The position numbers and the translations under genes are program-made. This document shows, one piece after another, positions 34,736 to 46,758 of a DNA stretch of 64,000 bases. The stretch spans positions 62,001 through 126,000 of the forward strand of contig JAFLBN010000005.1 of NCBI GenBank assembly GCA_017303395.1, read 5' to 3'. The notes under the pieces are model-generated. The model saw nothing but the letters and a program-made list of their open reading frames with translations, did no database searches and was not told where the DNA came from. Numbering within the stretch: position 1 is the first letter of the stretch; every line of letters starts with the position of its first letter. The DNA is from Chitinophagales bacterium (GTDB lineage: Bacteria; Bacteroidota; Bacteroidia; Chitinophagales; Chitinophagaceae).

Positions 34736-35215
34736 TTACCGACGAATATTCCTGCGAATATTTAGTATGTCTAATAAATACCTTTCAACATCTATCCTTT
34801 GTTCTTGGGTCAATTTTCTATCAGGCAAGCTATTGCGACGAAAAACACGACTAATATATCTCTTCGCTATTTGCATGAGATTAAATTTCCAATCTGGAAA
34901 TCTGGAATTAAGCGCAACATGATTAACAAATTCCTTTGTCAAAAAACGGTAGTCCCCATTTTTTATATAGTAGGAAAAATGACTGGGCCATATCCATTCA
35001 CCATCGCTACGAATGTGGTATGCCCCTATACTTTTGTCTCCATCTCTTAGCCCCAAAGTCATTGATAATATAGAGTCCCCATTGTCAAGATATTTAACAA
35101 GCATATCCACTTCTTTTGCATCAGGAAATACTTCAGGAGGATTATGAGGCTCGCATAAATAATCCTTCAGAATTTTATCTCCATCATGCTCCTGCCAAAA
35201 ACCTATGAGCTTCAT
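34736..35215 (-). CDS. Hypothetical protein, 159 aa
   Basis: No signal peptide or membrane segment. The first half is acidic and alpha/beta (MKLIGFWQEHDG, DAKEVDMLVKYLDNGDS); it contains a tryptophan-rich GEWIWPSHFSYYIKNGDY. The C-terminus is basic (LLDILNIRRNIRR). Size and style recall immunity-type proteins of polymorphic toxin systems, but no toxin partner is visible, so I leave the function open. Confidence 0.5.
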   Translation of the reverse strand: MKLIGFWQEHDGDKILKDYLCEPHNPPEVFPDAKEVDMLVKYLDNGDSILSMTLGLRDGDKSIGAYHIRSDGEWIWPSHFSYYIKNGDYRFLTKEFVNHVALNSRFPDWKFNLMQIAKRYISRVFRRNSLPDRKLTQEQRIDVERYLLDILNIRRNIRR

Positions 35216-35268
35216 ATTTCATTTCACTCTGTTTAAACAATTTAAGGATAATTCGTCGATATCACCCC

Positions 35269-36204
35269 TTATATCATCACCATCTCTTTATTCTTCGTGC
35301 TCTTCATATCGGCGGGTATGTTATCGAGGATTTCCTGTTTCAGTGCGTCTATCAGTTTCTCTTTTACAAAGTGGCGGAAGGTGACGATGCTTATCTCGCG
35401 CACAGGTGCGGGAGATTTGAATTGCCTGACCCTGTCGCGCTGCGATGCATGCAGGTCGTTTAGTGCCAGCTCGGGCAGTATGGTAATGCCCTGATTCAGG
35501 TCAACAATTTTCTTCAGCGTTTCTATACTGCCAGATTCAAAGTCCAGCTGGTGCAGTTCTTTTTCTCTATGCTTCAGCTCGCAGAGGTTCATCACCTGGC
35601 TGCGCAGGCAGTGCCCTTCTTCCAGCAGCCACAGTCGGTTGATGTCTATATCCTGTGCCAACAGGTATTTCTTCTTCAATAGTTTTTCCTGTGCGCTGGC
35701 ATATACCACAAACTGCTCGTAGAAAAGTGGCTGTTCTATCAACGCGGCATTGTTCAGCGGCGTAGCCATGATGCCCACATCCAGCGAGTATTGTTCCAGC
35801 TTTTCGGTGATGGCCTCTGTTGTCAGTTCGCTTATCTGCAGTTTCACATCGGGGTATTTTTTCAGAAAGCTATTGATGAACATGGGTATGATGTAGGGCG
35901 CCAGTGTGGGTATAATGCCCACCTTCAGTTCGCCACGTACCAGCCCGCGCTCTTCGTTCACTATCTCTTTGATGCGTGCAGTGTCTTGCAGGGCTTTCTT
36001 TGCCTGTGCTATTATCAGCTTGCCTATCTCTGTAGGTACTACGGGCTGCTTGCTGCGGTCAAAGATTTTCACCTCCAGTTCGTCTTCCAGTTTCTTTATC
36101 ATCATGCTCAGTGTGGCCTGTGTTACAAAACACCTTTCGGCCGCCGTCACAAAATGGCGGTGCACATCTACCGCCACTATATACTCCAGTTGTTGCAGGT
36201 TCAT
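35269..36204 (-). CDS. oxyR: OxyR-type LysR peroxide sensor/activator, 311 aa
   Basis: LysR-type regulator: winged HTH at residues 1-60, substrate-binding-like domain 90-300. The redox pair is conserved: Cys199 and Cys208 in EGHCLRSQVMNLC, matching E. coli OxyR even in number. H2O2 should form the disulfide and switch on target genes. It is divergent from katG across a 172-bp intergenic region, the usual arrangement for direct control of catalase-peroxidase. Confidence 0.92.
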   Translation of the reverse strand: MNLQQLEYIVAVDVHRHFVTAAERCFVTQATLSMMIKKLEDELEVKIFDRSKQPVVPTEIGKLIIAQAKKALQDTARIKEIVNEERGLVRGELKVGIIPTLAPYIIPMFINSFLKKYPDVKLQISELTTEAITEKLEQYSLDVGIMATPLNNAALIEQPLFYEQFVVYASAQEKLLKKKYLLAQDIDINRLWLLEEGHCLRSQVMNLCELKHREKELHQLDFESGSIETLKKIVDLNQGITILPELALNDLHASQRDRVRQFKSPAPVREISIVTFRHFVKEKLIDALKQEILDNIPADMKSTKNKEMVMI

Positions 36205-38590
<2,386 letters not shown>

Positions 38591-38631
38591 TAAGAAGAGA
38601 GTGCATAGGGGTATGCATGTGGGTGTGAGTG

Positions 38632-38659
38632 AACAGCCCTGCCGATTGGCAGGGCTGTT
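38632..38659 (+). terminator. Terminator after katG
   Basis: AACAGCCCTGCC, loop GATT, GGCAGGGCTGTT: 12 perfect pairs. The same hairpin recurs at 42093 and 43836. Confidence 0.8.
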
Positions 38660-38727
38660 GTTATGTACATTTGTCTGTCAATGTGTTTTGTAGTAATTTT
38701 AAAACTATATAATATCATTTCACCCTT

Positions 38728-40392
38728 ATGAAGCAATTAATACTCAGTAGTTTGCTACTTGCCACATTCACGGCGAATGCACAAACACCTGTTTTCAAAT
38801 CTGTAGATATTTATACCGGTGCTACGAATAGCGACCCGTGGATAAAAGGTCCGTTGAATGGGAAAATGGTGATGAGTGCAAAAACAGCCGCTACCGGCAA
38901 CGAACTATACCTGTCTGACGGTACACAAGCAGGCACTGCATTGCTGAAAGAAATAACAGCAGGTGCATCAAGCACACAATATTTTAACAGAGGAGAAGGT
39001 TTCGCTAACGGAAAATTCTTTTTCTCTGCAAAATCCGCTATAGCAGGTTATGAATTATGGATTTCGGATGGTACGACTGCTGGGACAGATCTGCTGAAAG
39101 ACATAAACCCCGGAGTAAATGACGGTCTGCCGGGAGTTGCAGATTTTACAGCTTTCAACAACAAAATATATTTTGTTGCTACAGACGGTGTGAAGGGTAA
39201 CGAATTATGGGTATCGGACGGTACAACTGCAGGCACACAAATGCTCAAAGATATCAACCCGGGTGCAAACAACAGCTCCCCACATTATTTTCATGAATAT
39301 AATGGCAAACTGTACTTCAAAGCCGACGATGGCACAAACGGAACTGAATTATGGTCAACAGATGGTACCAGCCCCGGCACACAAATGGTAAAAGACATTA
39401 ATCCTGGTGCAGTAGGCTCTTTGGGCAACATAAGGCAATTTTTCAATTTTAATAACAAAATGTTTTTCGTTGCAGAAACAGCCACAGAGGGTTATGAAAT
39501 GTGGTACACAGATGGCACTGCAAGCGGCACAAAAATGCTTAAAGACAACAACCTCGGAACAGCTAACGGCGCATGGGACGGTGCAGGATTTGTTGAGTTG
39601 AACAACATGCTATACTTCTATGGCATTGACGGTGCTACAGGGGCGGAGCTATTTGTAACGGATGGTACGGCAGCGGGCACTACTGTTGTATCAGATATCA
39701 TTCCCGGAAGCGGAAGCAGCTCACCCACAAACCTAACGTTATTCAAGAATAAAGTAGCCTTTATAGCAAACAATACCACGAACGGAAGAGAAGTATGGAT
39801 GAGTGACGGTACTGCAACAGGTACCTATATGCTGAAAGATATTTTTCCCGGTGCCACAACATCAGACCCCGGTTATTTTGCTACATACAAAGGCAAGCTT
39901 TACTTTGTAGCAGAGCAGGTAGCAAACGACAGACAACTATGGCAAACTGACGGCACGGAAGCAAATACAAAAATTGTAGGGCCGCCTGTATCTCCAAATG
40001 CCAATCCTCTGAACGACCCGATTGGCTATGGTTTGGTATATAATCCGGTAGATACAAGCATGTATTTTGCTGCAAATTATGATGCGACAGGCAACGAACT
40101 TTGGGTAATGACAGACACATCTGCACCAACGGGCATCAATAATGCTAATGCTATATCATTCAGCATCTACCCCAACCCTAGCGATGGTATCTTTACATTG
40201 CAACTGGAAAATACCAACTTTCAACATGGGAGCATAACAGTGTATGATGTAACAGGTAAACTGGTGTATATGCAAAAAGAAATACCACACTCAGCCACAC
40301 ACAAACTATACATAGATGCCCCAAAAGGAAACTACATATTGAAGCTGAGACTGGATGATGCTTTGATGACAAAGCAAATAGCAATAGAATAG
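38728..40392 (+). CDS. T9SS-secreted ELW-DGT repeat protein 1, 554 aa
   Basis: Signal peptide MKQLILSSLLLATFTANA. The body has about eight repeats of 48-50 residues with the core ELWxSDGTTAGTxxLKDINPG, each including an FNNKIYFxAxDG strand; the number and length suggest a beta-propeller. The last 85 residues are a T9SS type A sorting domain (IYPNPSDGIFTLQLENTN). First of three tandem relatives, and distantly similar to the gene at 13469. Secreted surface protein of unknown ligand. Confidence 0.85.
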   Translation: MKQLILSSLLLATFTANAQTPVFKSVDIYTGATNSDPWIKGPLNGKMVMSAKTAATGNELYLSDGTQAGTALLKEITAGASSTQYFNRGEGFANGKFFFSAKSAIAGYELWISDGTTAGTDLLKDINPGVNDGLPGVADFTAFNNKIYFVATDGVKGNELWVSDGTTAGTQMLKDINPGANNSSPHYFHEYNGKLYFKADDGTNGTELWSTDGTSPGTQMVKDINPGAVGSLGNIRQFFNFNNKMFFVAETATEGYEMWYTDGTASGTKMLKDNNLGTANGAWDGAGFVELNNMLYFYGIDGATGAELFVTDGTAAGTTVVSDIIPGSGSSSPTNLTLFKNKVAFIANNTTNGREVWMSDGTATGTYMLKDIFPGATTSDPGYFATYKGKLYFVAEQVANDRQLWQTDGTEANTKIVGPPVSPNANPLNDPIGYGLVYNPVDTSMYFAANYDATGNELWVMTDTSAPTGINNANAISFSIYPNPSDGIFTLQLENTNFQHGSITVYDVTGKLVYMQKEIPHSATHKLYIDAPKGNYILKLRLDDALMTKQIAIE

Positions 40393-40420
40393 ATTATTAA
40401 AAATAACACCCCAATATTAT

Positions 40421-42067
40421 ATGAAACAGTTCTTTACATTACTATGTTGTTTGGCTGCTGCCTATATACAAGCACAGCCTGTACCTGTATTTACAGGCTA
40501 CGACCTTAATACCGGACCCACACAAAGCTCTGGGCCTTCAAGCTTTGTCAAGCTTGGCAACAAGTTTGTCTTTTCAGCATTTACAGATGTTGCGGGCCGC
40601 GAATTATGGATAAGTGACGGCACAACAGCAGGCACTATGCAGTTAGCAGATGTGTGGCCGGGGAGCAACAGCTCTATACCTGTTCCATTCGCCGCATTGG
40701 GCACCAAAGTCATCTTTGCTGCAGAAACAGCAAATGGTATAGAGCCTTGGGTAACGGATGGCACAACCGCAGGTACACAAATACTCAAAGACATTAACCC
40801 CGGTGCGGGGTCTTCGCTCAACAGCTATAGTTTCGCGGTATTTAACGGCAAGATATATTTTACAGCTTCTGATGGTACTAATGGTGTAGAGCTATGGGCT
40901 ACAGACGGCACTACTGCTGGTACGCAGATGGTAAAGGATATATTGCCGGGTGCAACAGGGTCTATGGCTGCATACCCTACTGTATGCAACGGCGCACTAT
41001 TTTTTATTGCAGATGATGGCATCAACGGCAGTGAGCTTTGGGTAACAGACGGTACGCAATCTGGCACTACCATGGTAAAAAACATTGCCCCTGGCTCTGC
41101 AAGCAGCACACCGGTCAGCCTAACAGCTATTGGCAATACCCTATACTTCAGCGCAACCACTGCCGCTACCGGCTACGAGCTATGGACATCAGATGGCACA
41201 ACTGCCGGCACACAAATGATAAAAGACATCATCCCCGGTGCAATAGGCAGCGTTAGTTATCCAATGTTTGCCCCATACAGTGGCAAAACATATTTTAGAG
41301 CCTCAGACGGTTTTAATGGTTTAGAACTTTGGACTACAGACGGGACGGAAGCAGGCACACAAATGGTAAAAGATATCAATGTAGGTGCAGGCAATAGCTA
41401 TCCGGGGCCATATTGCGTATATAACAACAAACTGTATTTTCTTGCAAATGATGGCATAAACGGTTATGAACTGTGGGTAAGCGATGGCACGACTGCCGGC
41501 ACACAAATATTCAAAGACCTGAACCCGGGTGCAAACGATGGTTTACCTGATGAAATGTTCGTTTACAAAAAGCACATGTATTTCACGGCTATACAAAATC
41601 CTTTAGGCAGGCAGTTCTGGATATCGGACGGTACAGCCACAGGCACCAAAATAATAGCTCCTCCAATAGCCCCCATCAGCCAACCGGCAAATGGTAGCGA
41701 ATTCTTTCTGTTCGATCAAGATTCAGCATTATACGTATCAGCGTATTTTACATCTGCCGGACGTGAACTCTGGAGCATCAAAGACACTACAAGCTACCCC
41801 AATAGCATAAGCAGTATTACATCTCAAAATACCTTCACCATCTACCCCAACCCAAGCGAAGGCATCTTCACACTACAACTGCCAAATACCAACTTTCAGC
41901 ATGGGAGCATAACAGTGTATGATGTAACAGGTAAACTGGTGTATATGCTAGAAGAAATACCTCAGACACCAATACACAAAGTAAAAGTTGATGCACCTAA
42001 AGGCATCTACCTGTTGAAACTGCAACTGGATGATGCGATACAGACCAAACAAATAGCAATCGAGTAA
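40421..42067 (+). CDS. T9SS-secreted ELW-DGT repeat protein 2, 548 aa
   Basis: Signal peptide MKQFFTLLCCLAAAYIQA. Nine or so repeats, ELWVSDGTTAGTQIFKDLNPG-like, with strong conservation of DGT-x2-GT. The T9SS tail is almost identical to protein 1 (NTNFQHGSITVYDVTGKLVY). It starts 28 bp after protein 1's stop, so probably co-transcribed; a terminator hairpin follows at 42093. Likely beta-propeller at the cell surface. Confidence 0.85.
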   Translation: MKQFFTLLCCLAAAYIQAQPVPVFTGYDLNTGPTQSSGPSSFVKLGNKFVFSAFTDVAGRELWISDGTTAGTMQLADVWPGSNSSIPVPFAALGTKVIFAAETANGIEPWVTDGTTAGTQILKDINPGAGSSLNSYSFAVFNGKIYFTASDGTNGVELWATDGTTAGTQMVKDILPGATGSMAAYPTVCNGALFFIADDGINGSELWVTDGTQSGTTMVKNIAPGSASSTPVSLTAIGNTLYFSATTAATGYELWTSDGTTAGTQMIKDIIPGAIGSVSYPMFAPYSGKTYFRASDGFNGLELWTTDGTEAGTQMVKDINVGAGNSYPGPYCVYNNKLYFLANDGINGYELWVSDGTTAGTQIFKDLNPGANDGLPDEMFVYKKHMYFTAIQNPLGRQFWISDGTATGTKIIAPPIAPISQPANGSEFFLFDQDSALYVSAYFTSAGRELWSIKDTTSYPNSISSITSQNTFTIYPNPSEGIFTLQLPNTNFQHGSITVYDVTGKLVYMLEEIPQTPIHKVKVDAPKGIYLLKLQLDDAIQTKQIAIE

Positions 42068-42092
42068 TCAATCTAAAACAACATAAGCTAAC

Positions 42093-42117
42093 AGCCCTGC
42101 CGATTGGCAGGGTTTTT
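42093..42117 (+). terminator. Terminator after ELW-DGT protein 2
   Basis: AGCCCTGCC, loop GATT, GGCAGGG then TTTTTG; a shorter copy of the hairpin after katG. Confidence 0.8.
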
Positions 42118-42172
42118 GCTTAGAAAACATTAAGACATTTTCATATTTTACAATAAAACCAACTAATTTCTC

Positions 42173-43813
42173 ATGAAAAACCTACTGATACTACCCTTAT
42201 TGTTAATCTCCCTTCATGCTGCTGCACAAGCACCATACGTTATAGATTCTGTATACAGACCTGGAGATTCCGCAGCATTACCGCAGTATTTATGCAGCGC
42301 AAATGGCAAAGTATTCTTTAGCGGTGGCAATCACTATGGACGCAAACAGCTATTTGCTTCAGATGGCACCATTGCGGGTACTGCAAAGGTGAAAGATATT
42401 TACCCAAACAGCTACTGTCTCCCATCACTTCTTACAGAGCTGAATGGCAAAGTTTTATTCAGCGCCATAACTGACTCTCCATACAATTATGAACTTTGGA
42501 TTACAGATGGAACCTCTGCCGGCACCAATATGGTAAAAGATATCGTTCCCGGCGCAAAAGGTTCATACCCAAAAGATTTAATAAAAGTTGGTAGTAAAAT
42601 ATATTTCACTGCTAACGACGGAATAAACGGGACGGAATTATGGATAACGGACGGAACGAATGCAGGTACCAAAATGGTGAAAGACATAACGCCGGGCGGC
42701 GCATCTACAACATTTTCAGGGTTTAAATCCTTTGGTGGCAAGCTGTACTTCTCTACAGGAGATTTTTGGGTAAGTGATGGTACAACTGCAGGAACACAGA
42801 AAATACGATCGAATTTCACATCGGTTACAAATCATGCTGAATATAAAGGCAAAATGTACTTTGTAGCTAATGACGGAACACATGGAAATGAACTATGGTG
42901 CAGCGATGGTACTACAGCCGGCACTACTATTGTAAAAGACATATTCCCGGACACTAATTTTGGGGCCAAACCTTGCGTACCTGTTGTTTTCAAGAATGAA
43001 CTCTATTTTGCAGCAGATGATAGTGTACATGGCAGCGAAATGTGGAAAACCGATGGCACAGCAGCAGGTACTACAATGCTCAAAGACATAGTACCCGGCA
43101 TAAATAGCGGAATATTGGTGCTTCCTAATACTGCTACATTACATATGACTGAAATAGCTGTGGTAAACAACAAACTGATATTTGCCTCACGAAACATTGC
43201 AAATAACTATGAATTATGGAGCAGCGATGGCACCACTGCAGGCACAAACCAGATAGTAACCATGAACCCTACAGGATATTTTTCGCCGAGAAATTTCTTT
43301 GTATATAAAAACAGGATGTTATTTCTTGGCAATGTAGGTGGCAATGTCGATGTCTACAGTACAGATGGTACGGCTCCAGGCACTTTTAAACTAAGCCCTC
43401 CGGGGCTGACCACGTTCCCTACCTTGGGCAACATGAACTTGTTTGGCGGATATGTTTTGCATTCTGACGGTGCCGTATATCTGAACGCATCGTTTACCTC
43501 TAATTATGATGAGCTATGGCGCATTAAAGACACATCAGCAGCACTTTCGGTAAACAAGACGGAAACTAATACTAACTCATCAACCATCTACCCCAACCCT
43601 AGCGATGGCATTTTTACATTGCAACTGGAAAATACCAATTTTCAGCATGGCTGTATTACAGTGTATGATGTAACAGGCAAGCTGGTATATCTGCAAAAAG
43701 AAATACCACAGACACCGATACACAACGTAAAAATTGACGCACCTAAAGGCATCTACCTGTTGAAACTGCAACTGGATGATACTATACAAACCAAACAGAT
43801 AGTAATAGAATAA
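42173..43813 (+). CDS. T9SS-secreted ELW-DGT repeat protein 3, 546 aa
   Basis: Signal peptide MKNLLILPLLLISLHAAAQ. Repeats are more worn than in proteins 1 and 2 (one reads only FWVSDGTTAGTQKIR), with a longer spacer near residue 320. The T9SS tail (FTLQLENTNFQHGCITVYDV) again matches its neighbours at near-identity. It is separated from protein 2 by a terminator, so transcribed alone. Same expected fold and location. Confidence 0.85.
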   Translation: MKNLLILPLLLISLHAAAQAPYVIDSVYRPGDSAALPQYLCSANGKVFFSGGNHYGRKQLFASDGTIAGTAKVKDIYPNSYCLPSLLTELNGKVLFSAITDSPYNYELWITDGTSAGTNMVKDIVPGAKGSYPKDLIKVGSKIYFTANDGINGTELWITDGTNAGTKMVKDITPGGASTTFSGFKSFGGKLYFSTGDFWVSDGTTAGTQKIRSNFTSVTNHAEYKGKMYFVANDGTHGNELWCSDGTTAGTTIVKDIFPDTNFGAKPCVPVVFKNELYFAADDSVHGSEMWKTDGTAAGTTMLKDIVPGINSGILVLPNTATLHMTEIAVVNNKLIFASRNIANNYELWSSDGTTAGTNQIVTMNPTGYFSPRNFFVYKNRMLFLGNVGGNVDVYSTDGTAPGTFKLSPPGLTTFPTLGNMNLFGGYVLHSDGAVYLNASFTSNYDELWRIKDTSAALSVNKTETNTNSSTIYPNPSDGIFTLQLENTNFQHGCITVYDVTGKLVYLQKEIPQTPIHNVKIDAPKGIYLLKLQLDDTIQTKQIVIE

Positions 43814-43835
43814 TCCGTCTCATACAACATAAACT

Positions 43836-43863
43836 AACAGCCCTGCCGATTGGCAGGGCTGTT
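43836..43863. terminator. Bidirectional terminator between ELW-DGT protein 3 and a convergent lipoprotein gene
   Basis: AACAGCCCTGCC, GATT, GGCAGGGCTGTT; identical to the katG terminator. It ends 5 bp before the stop of the minus-strand lipoprotein gene. Confidence 0.75.
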
Positions 43864-43868
43864 GTTAT

Positions 43869-44690
43869 TTACGGTTTGCGATATAGCTTGTAGTAAGGCG
43901 GTGCACCGTTTATAGTCATAAACATAGTATCGAGTGCTGTAGTAGATATTGGTGTTGTGGTAGGCAGCGCATCTGTCAATTTGAATGAAGTAATTTTTGA
44001 TGACGTGTACATATTACTCTTCATTTCTACAGAAAACGCAGGTGGGGCTGCAAGTGCAGGATAACTGAAGTCTGCGCTGTCCGGTGAGCCAGCACAAGTA
44101 CCCGTAAACCGAATACCTCCATAAAACCGGGTAATAACTTTCTGATTTTTATCGGCTCCACTCAGTGTACTCCAAACAGAAGCTCCGGCTGCATTGTATG
44201 CATCAACAGCAACCCATTCGCGCGTATCTGTAAACCAACTACCCAATAGCCTTGTAACATAAGGACTAGTGTTAGGGTTTATTGTAATTACTATCTTCGA
44301 ACCCGCATTGCCTGCAAAAGCCGTTCTATGGTAGGGATGATTATACCTTTCATACCAGTTGTTGATTGTATAGTCATCGCTATAATAGCCATAGCCGCAT
44401 GTAAAATAACCCTGAAAACGAGACGTAGGAATCTTCACCGTATCATTTGGCGCTATTCTGATACTATCAATATATTTATAGCCCGGAGCTTTGCCTGTGT
44501 GCGATGTATCTACCCACCCGAAAGTGATATACTTATCTGTAGGATTAATGATATTCACGGCACTGTCTGCTATTACTTTGGCGGTAGATGTGCCTGATGT
44601 ATTGTTGGCTATGTTTTGCACATCCTTGTCTTTGCGGCAAGCAGTCAATAAAAGAAATGCGAAAAAAGAAAGAGTGGTTAGCTTCTTCAT
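43869..44690 (-). CDS. Lipoprotein of unknown function, 273 aa
   Basis: Lipobox FLLLTAC with Cys at about 18, then RKDKD. The mature protein is beta-rich (SRFQGYFTCGYGYYSDDYT, IVITINPNTSPYVTRLLG) and has no recognised catalytic motif. It is a single gene, convergent with ELW-DGT protein 3. Probably outer-membrane-anchored. Confidence 0.6.
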   Translation of the reverse strand: MKKLTTLSFFAFLLLTACRKDKDVQNIANNTSGTSTAKVIADSAVNIINPTDKYITFGWVDTSHTGKAPGYKYIDSIRIAPNDTVKIPTSRFQGYFTCGYGYYSDDYTINNWYERYNHPYHRTAFAGNAGSKIVITINPNTSPYVTRLLGSWFTDTREWVAVDAYNAAGASVWSTLSGADKNQKVITRFYGGIRFTGTCAGSPDSADFSYPALAAPPAFSVEMKSNMYTSSKITSFKLTDALPTTTPISTTALDTMFMTINGAPPYYKLYRKP

Positions 44691-44788
44691 AAGGTTAGGT
44701 TTTAATTCAATTCAAAACTATGTAAGTAAAAAATCTACCACAATAGTTGGAGAATAATATGACAGATATATGATGAAAGCCTACACTA

Positions 44789-45490
44789 CTAAACAAGTCT
44801 GTGTTTATTCAGTACAACAAACACCTGTTCTTTATAAGTATTGCCGATAGAAATGTTGTGCTCTTTGATGCGGATGGTATTACCATCTACCTCTGTAATG
44901 CATGCTATATTTACGATGTACGATTTCTGTACACGCAAGAAATTGGTATAAGGTGCCAAGACTTCTTCCAGGCTCTTCATGGTGCAGTGTATCAGCTTCT
45001 TTCCCTCTGTGGTATAGAGCTGTATATAGTCTCGCAGGCTTTCGGCATATAGCAATTGGTTCAGGTCTATACGCACCAGTTTATTATCTGCTTTAATGAA
45101 GACGACATTATCTGCAGGCTGCACTGTTGGTACAGTTTGCTGCAAAGCATCGTTTGCTTTTTGTATGGCTTTCAGAAAGCGTTCAAAAGCTATGGGTTTC
45201 AGCAGATAGTCTATTGCATTCAGCTCATAGCTTTCAATGGCATATTCGGTATAGGCGGTAGTAAAAATAACAAGTGGCGGATGCTTGAGTGAGCGTACAA
45301 AATCTACGCCCAATACTTCGGGCATATTTATATCCAGCAGCAGCAAATCTACCGGCTGTTTATTGATGGCTGTAAAAGCCTCCAATGCATTGCGGCATTT
45401 GCCTACCAATTGCAAGCCGGGTATTCGCTTAATATACGTCTCCAGTATATCCTGTGCTATCGGCTCATCATCTACTATCAGTATGCGCAT
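44789..45490 (-). CDS. LytTR-family response regulator, 233 aa
   Basis: Receiver with VDDE at 6-9 and phospho-acceptor Asp53 (LLLLDINMP), and a LytTR domain (LLYAESLRDYIQLYTTEG, FLRVQKSYIVNIACITE). It follows its kinase gene by 13 bp. LytTR proteins bind 9-bp direct repeats with a 12-bp spacer; two such pairs sit upstream of the kinase gene (46624-46698), so self-regulation and control of the divergent hydrolase gene are likely. Confidence 0.92.
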   Translation of the reverse strand: MRILIVDDEPIAQDILETYIKRIPGLQLVGKCRNALEAFTAINKQPVDLLLLDINMPEVLGVDFVRSLKHPPLVIFTTAYTEYAIESYELNAIDYLLKPIAFERFLKAIQKANDALQQTVPTVQPADNVVFIKADNKLVRIDLNQLLYAESLRDYIQLYTTEGKKLIHCTMKSLEEVLAPYTNFLRVQKSYIVNIACITEVDGNTIRIKEHNISIGNTYKEQVFVVLNKHRLV

Positions 45491-45503
45491 AGTTATCTGG
45501 TTT

Positions 45504-46583
45504 TCAGAGATTCACTTTTAGTTCTACTACAAATGCATCACCATCAGGCATAGCCGTAATGCTGTGTCTTGCAGGATACAGCAATTCCAGACGCTTGCGC
45601 AGATTGGCAAGCCCTATGCCCCCCTCTGCTGCACTATTGCCATTGGGTTTGTAATTATTGCGGGTATGTATAGTTAGCACACCATCTTTTATAGTAGCAC
45701 TGTATGCTATAAAGTACTTGTCTGTAATAACACGGGTAGCATGTTTGAATACATTTTCCAACACAGGCAACCACAGCAGCGGCGGCACCATATATTCTCT
45801 GTCCGATTCTATTACAAAACGAAAATCATTACCGGCAGGCAGGCGCAGCAATTCCAGATTGATGTATGCCTGCATTATTTCCTTTTCCTTTTCAAAAGAC
45901 ACCTGCTCTGCATCAGACTCGTAGAGCATGTATCGAAGTATAGACGACAGGCGCAATATGGCATCGGGTGTGGTATCTGCTTTCTTCAGCGAAAGGCCGT
46001 AGAGATTATTCAGTGTATTGAAAAGAAAATGCGGATTGACCTGGCTTTTCAGAAAATGCAGTTCCGTTTCTACCTGCTTGCGCTGCGCAGCCTCCAATAC
46101 TTTCTGCTGGCGGCTGTAGTCGTTCATGTACCATGCAGTGCTTATTAAAAACAACCATACCGTCAACCCCCAGAAGCAAGTGTTTATCTCATACAATATC
46201 TGCTCTGCAGTACGCGAAGTATCAACAACGGTAGAGAACACACTGATGTGATGAATACGCAACAAAGGATAGCGCATCAACAATACCTTCAGTGCAAAAA
46301 TAAAAACTGCAGCGGTGATGAGTGTAAGCAATGCTGCACGCCATGTATATGCCTTGTATTTCTTCGGTCGCATATACAATGGCATCAGCCACAGATTATT
46401 GGTATAGGTGTAGGCTATCAGTATAAATGTGGTAATGGCAATGCCCATCATATATACATCCGAAGAATAGACCTTGTTCTGTGTGTCATTATTCCAGACA
46501 ATATATACCATCGCAACCCAGAACAGGATATTTCTGACAAGGCGATTATTAATGACACTGAATATTTTTGCCGACAGTTTCAT
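45504..46583 (-). CDS. LytS-type sensor histidine kinase, 359 aa
   Basis: Four membrane helices (about 18-30, 45-62, 82-102, 133-152) with little periplasmic sequence, then a His_kinase domain: His185 in NPHFLFNTL and an ATPase domain with PVLENVFKHATR and GGIGLANLRKRLELLY. The short loops suggest sensing within the membrane. It forms an operon with the LytTR regulator downstream. Confidence 0.92.
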   Translation of the reverse strand: MKLSAKIFSVINNRLVRNILFWVAMVYIVWNNDTQNKVYSSDVYMMGIAITTFILIAYTYTNNLWLMPLYMRPKKYKAYTWRAALLTLITAAVFIFALKVLLMRYPLLRIHHISVFSTVVDTSRTAEQILYEINTCFWGLTVWLFLISTAWYMNDYSRQQKVLEAAQRKQVETELHFLKSQVNPHFLFNTLNNLYGLSLKKADTTPDAILRLSSILRYMLYESDAEQVSFEKEKEIMQAYINLELLRLPAGNDFRFVIESDREYMVPPLLWLPVLENVFKHATRVITDKYFIAYSATIKDGVLTIHTRNNYKPNGNSAAEGGIGLANLRKRLELLYPARHSITAMPDGDAFVVELKVNL

Positions 46584-46623
46584 AGCTGCAAGTAATAAAG
46601 ATAATACCTAACGGGCGCACCAT

Positions 46624-46698
46624 TTAGACAAAACAGCTTTTTTCTTCGACAAAATGGTGGCTTCATTTTTTGTCGAAAATGTGGCGGTGTTTGTCTAA
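46624..46698. promoter_or_regulatory. Probable LytTR operators: two 9-N12-9 direct repeats on opposite strands
   Basis: Pair 1: TTAGACAAA (46624-46632) and TTCGACAAA (46645-46653), starts 21 bp apart. Pair 2: TTTGTCGAA (46669-46677) and TTTGTCTAA (46690-46698), also 21 bp apart, mirror image of pair 1. A perfect -7, TAGATTTG (46699-46706), follows for the divergent hydrolase gene. On the minus strand, the pair-1 box supplies TTTG 21 bp before TATCTTTA for the kinase gene. Confidence 0.65.
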
Positions 46699-46758
46699 TA
46701 GATTTGTTGAAGGCACGGGCAGTTTGTTGTTTTGCTTCATCAAAAAACCTGTTATTGT

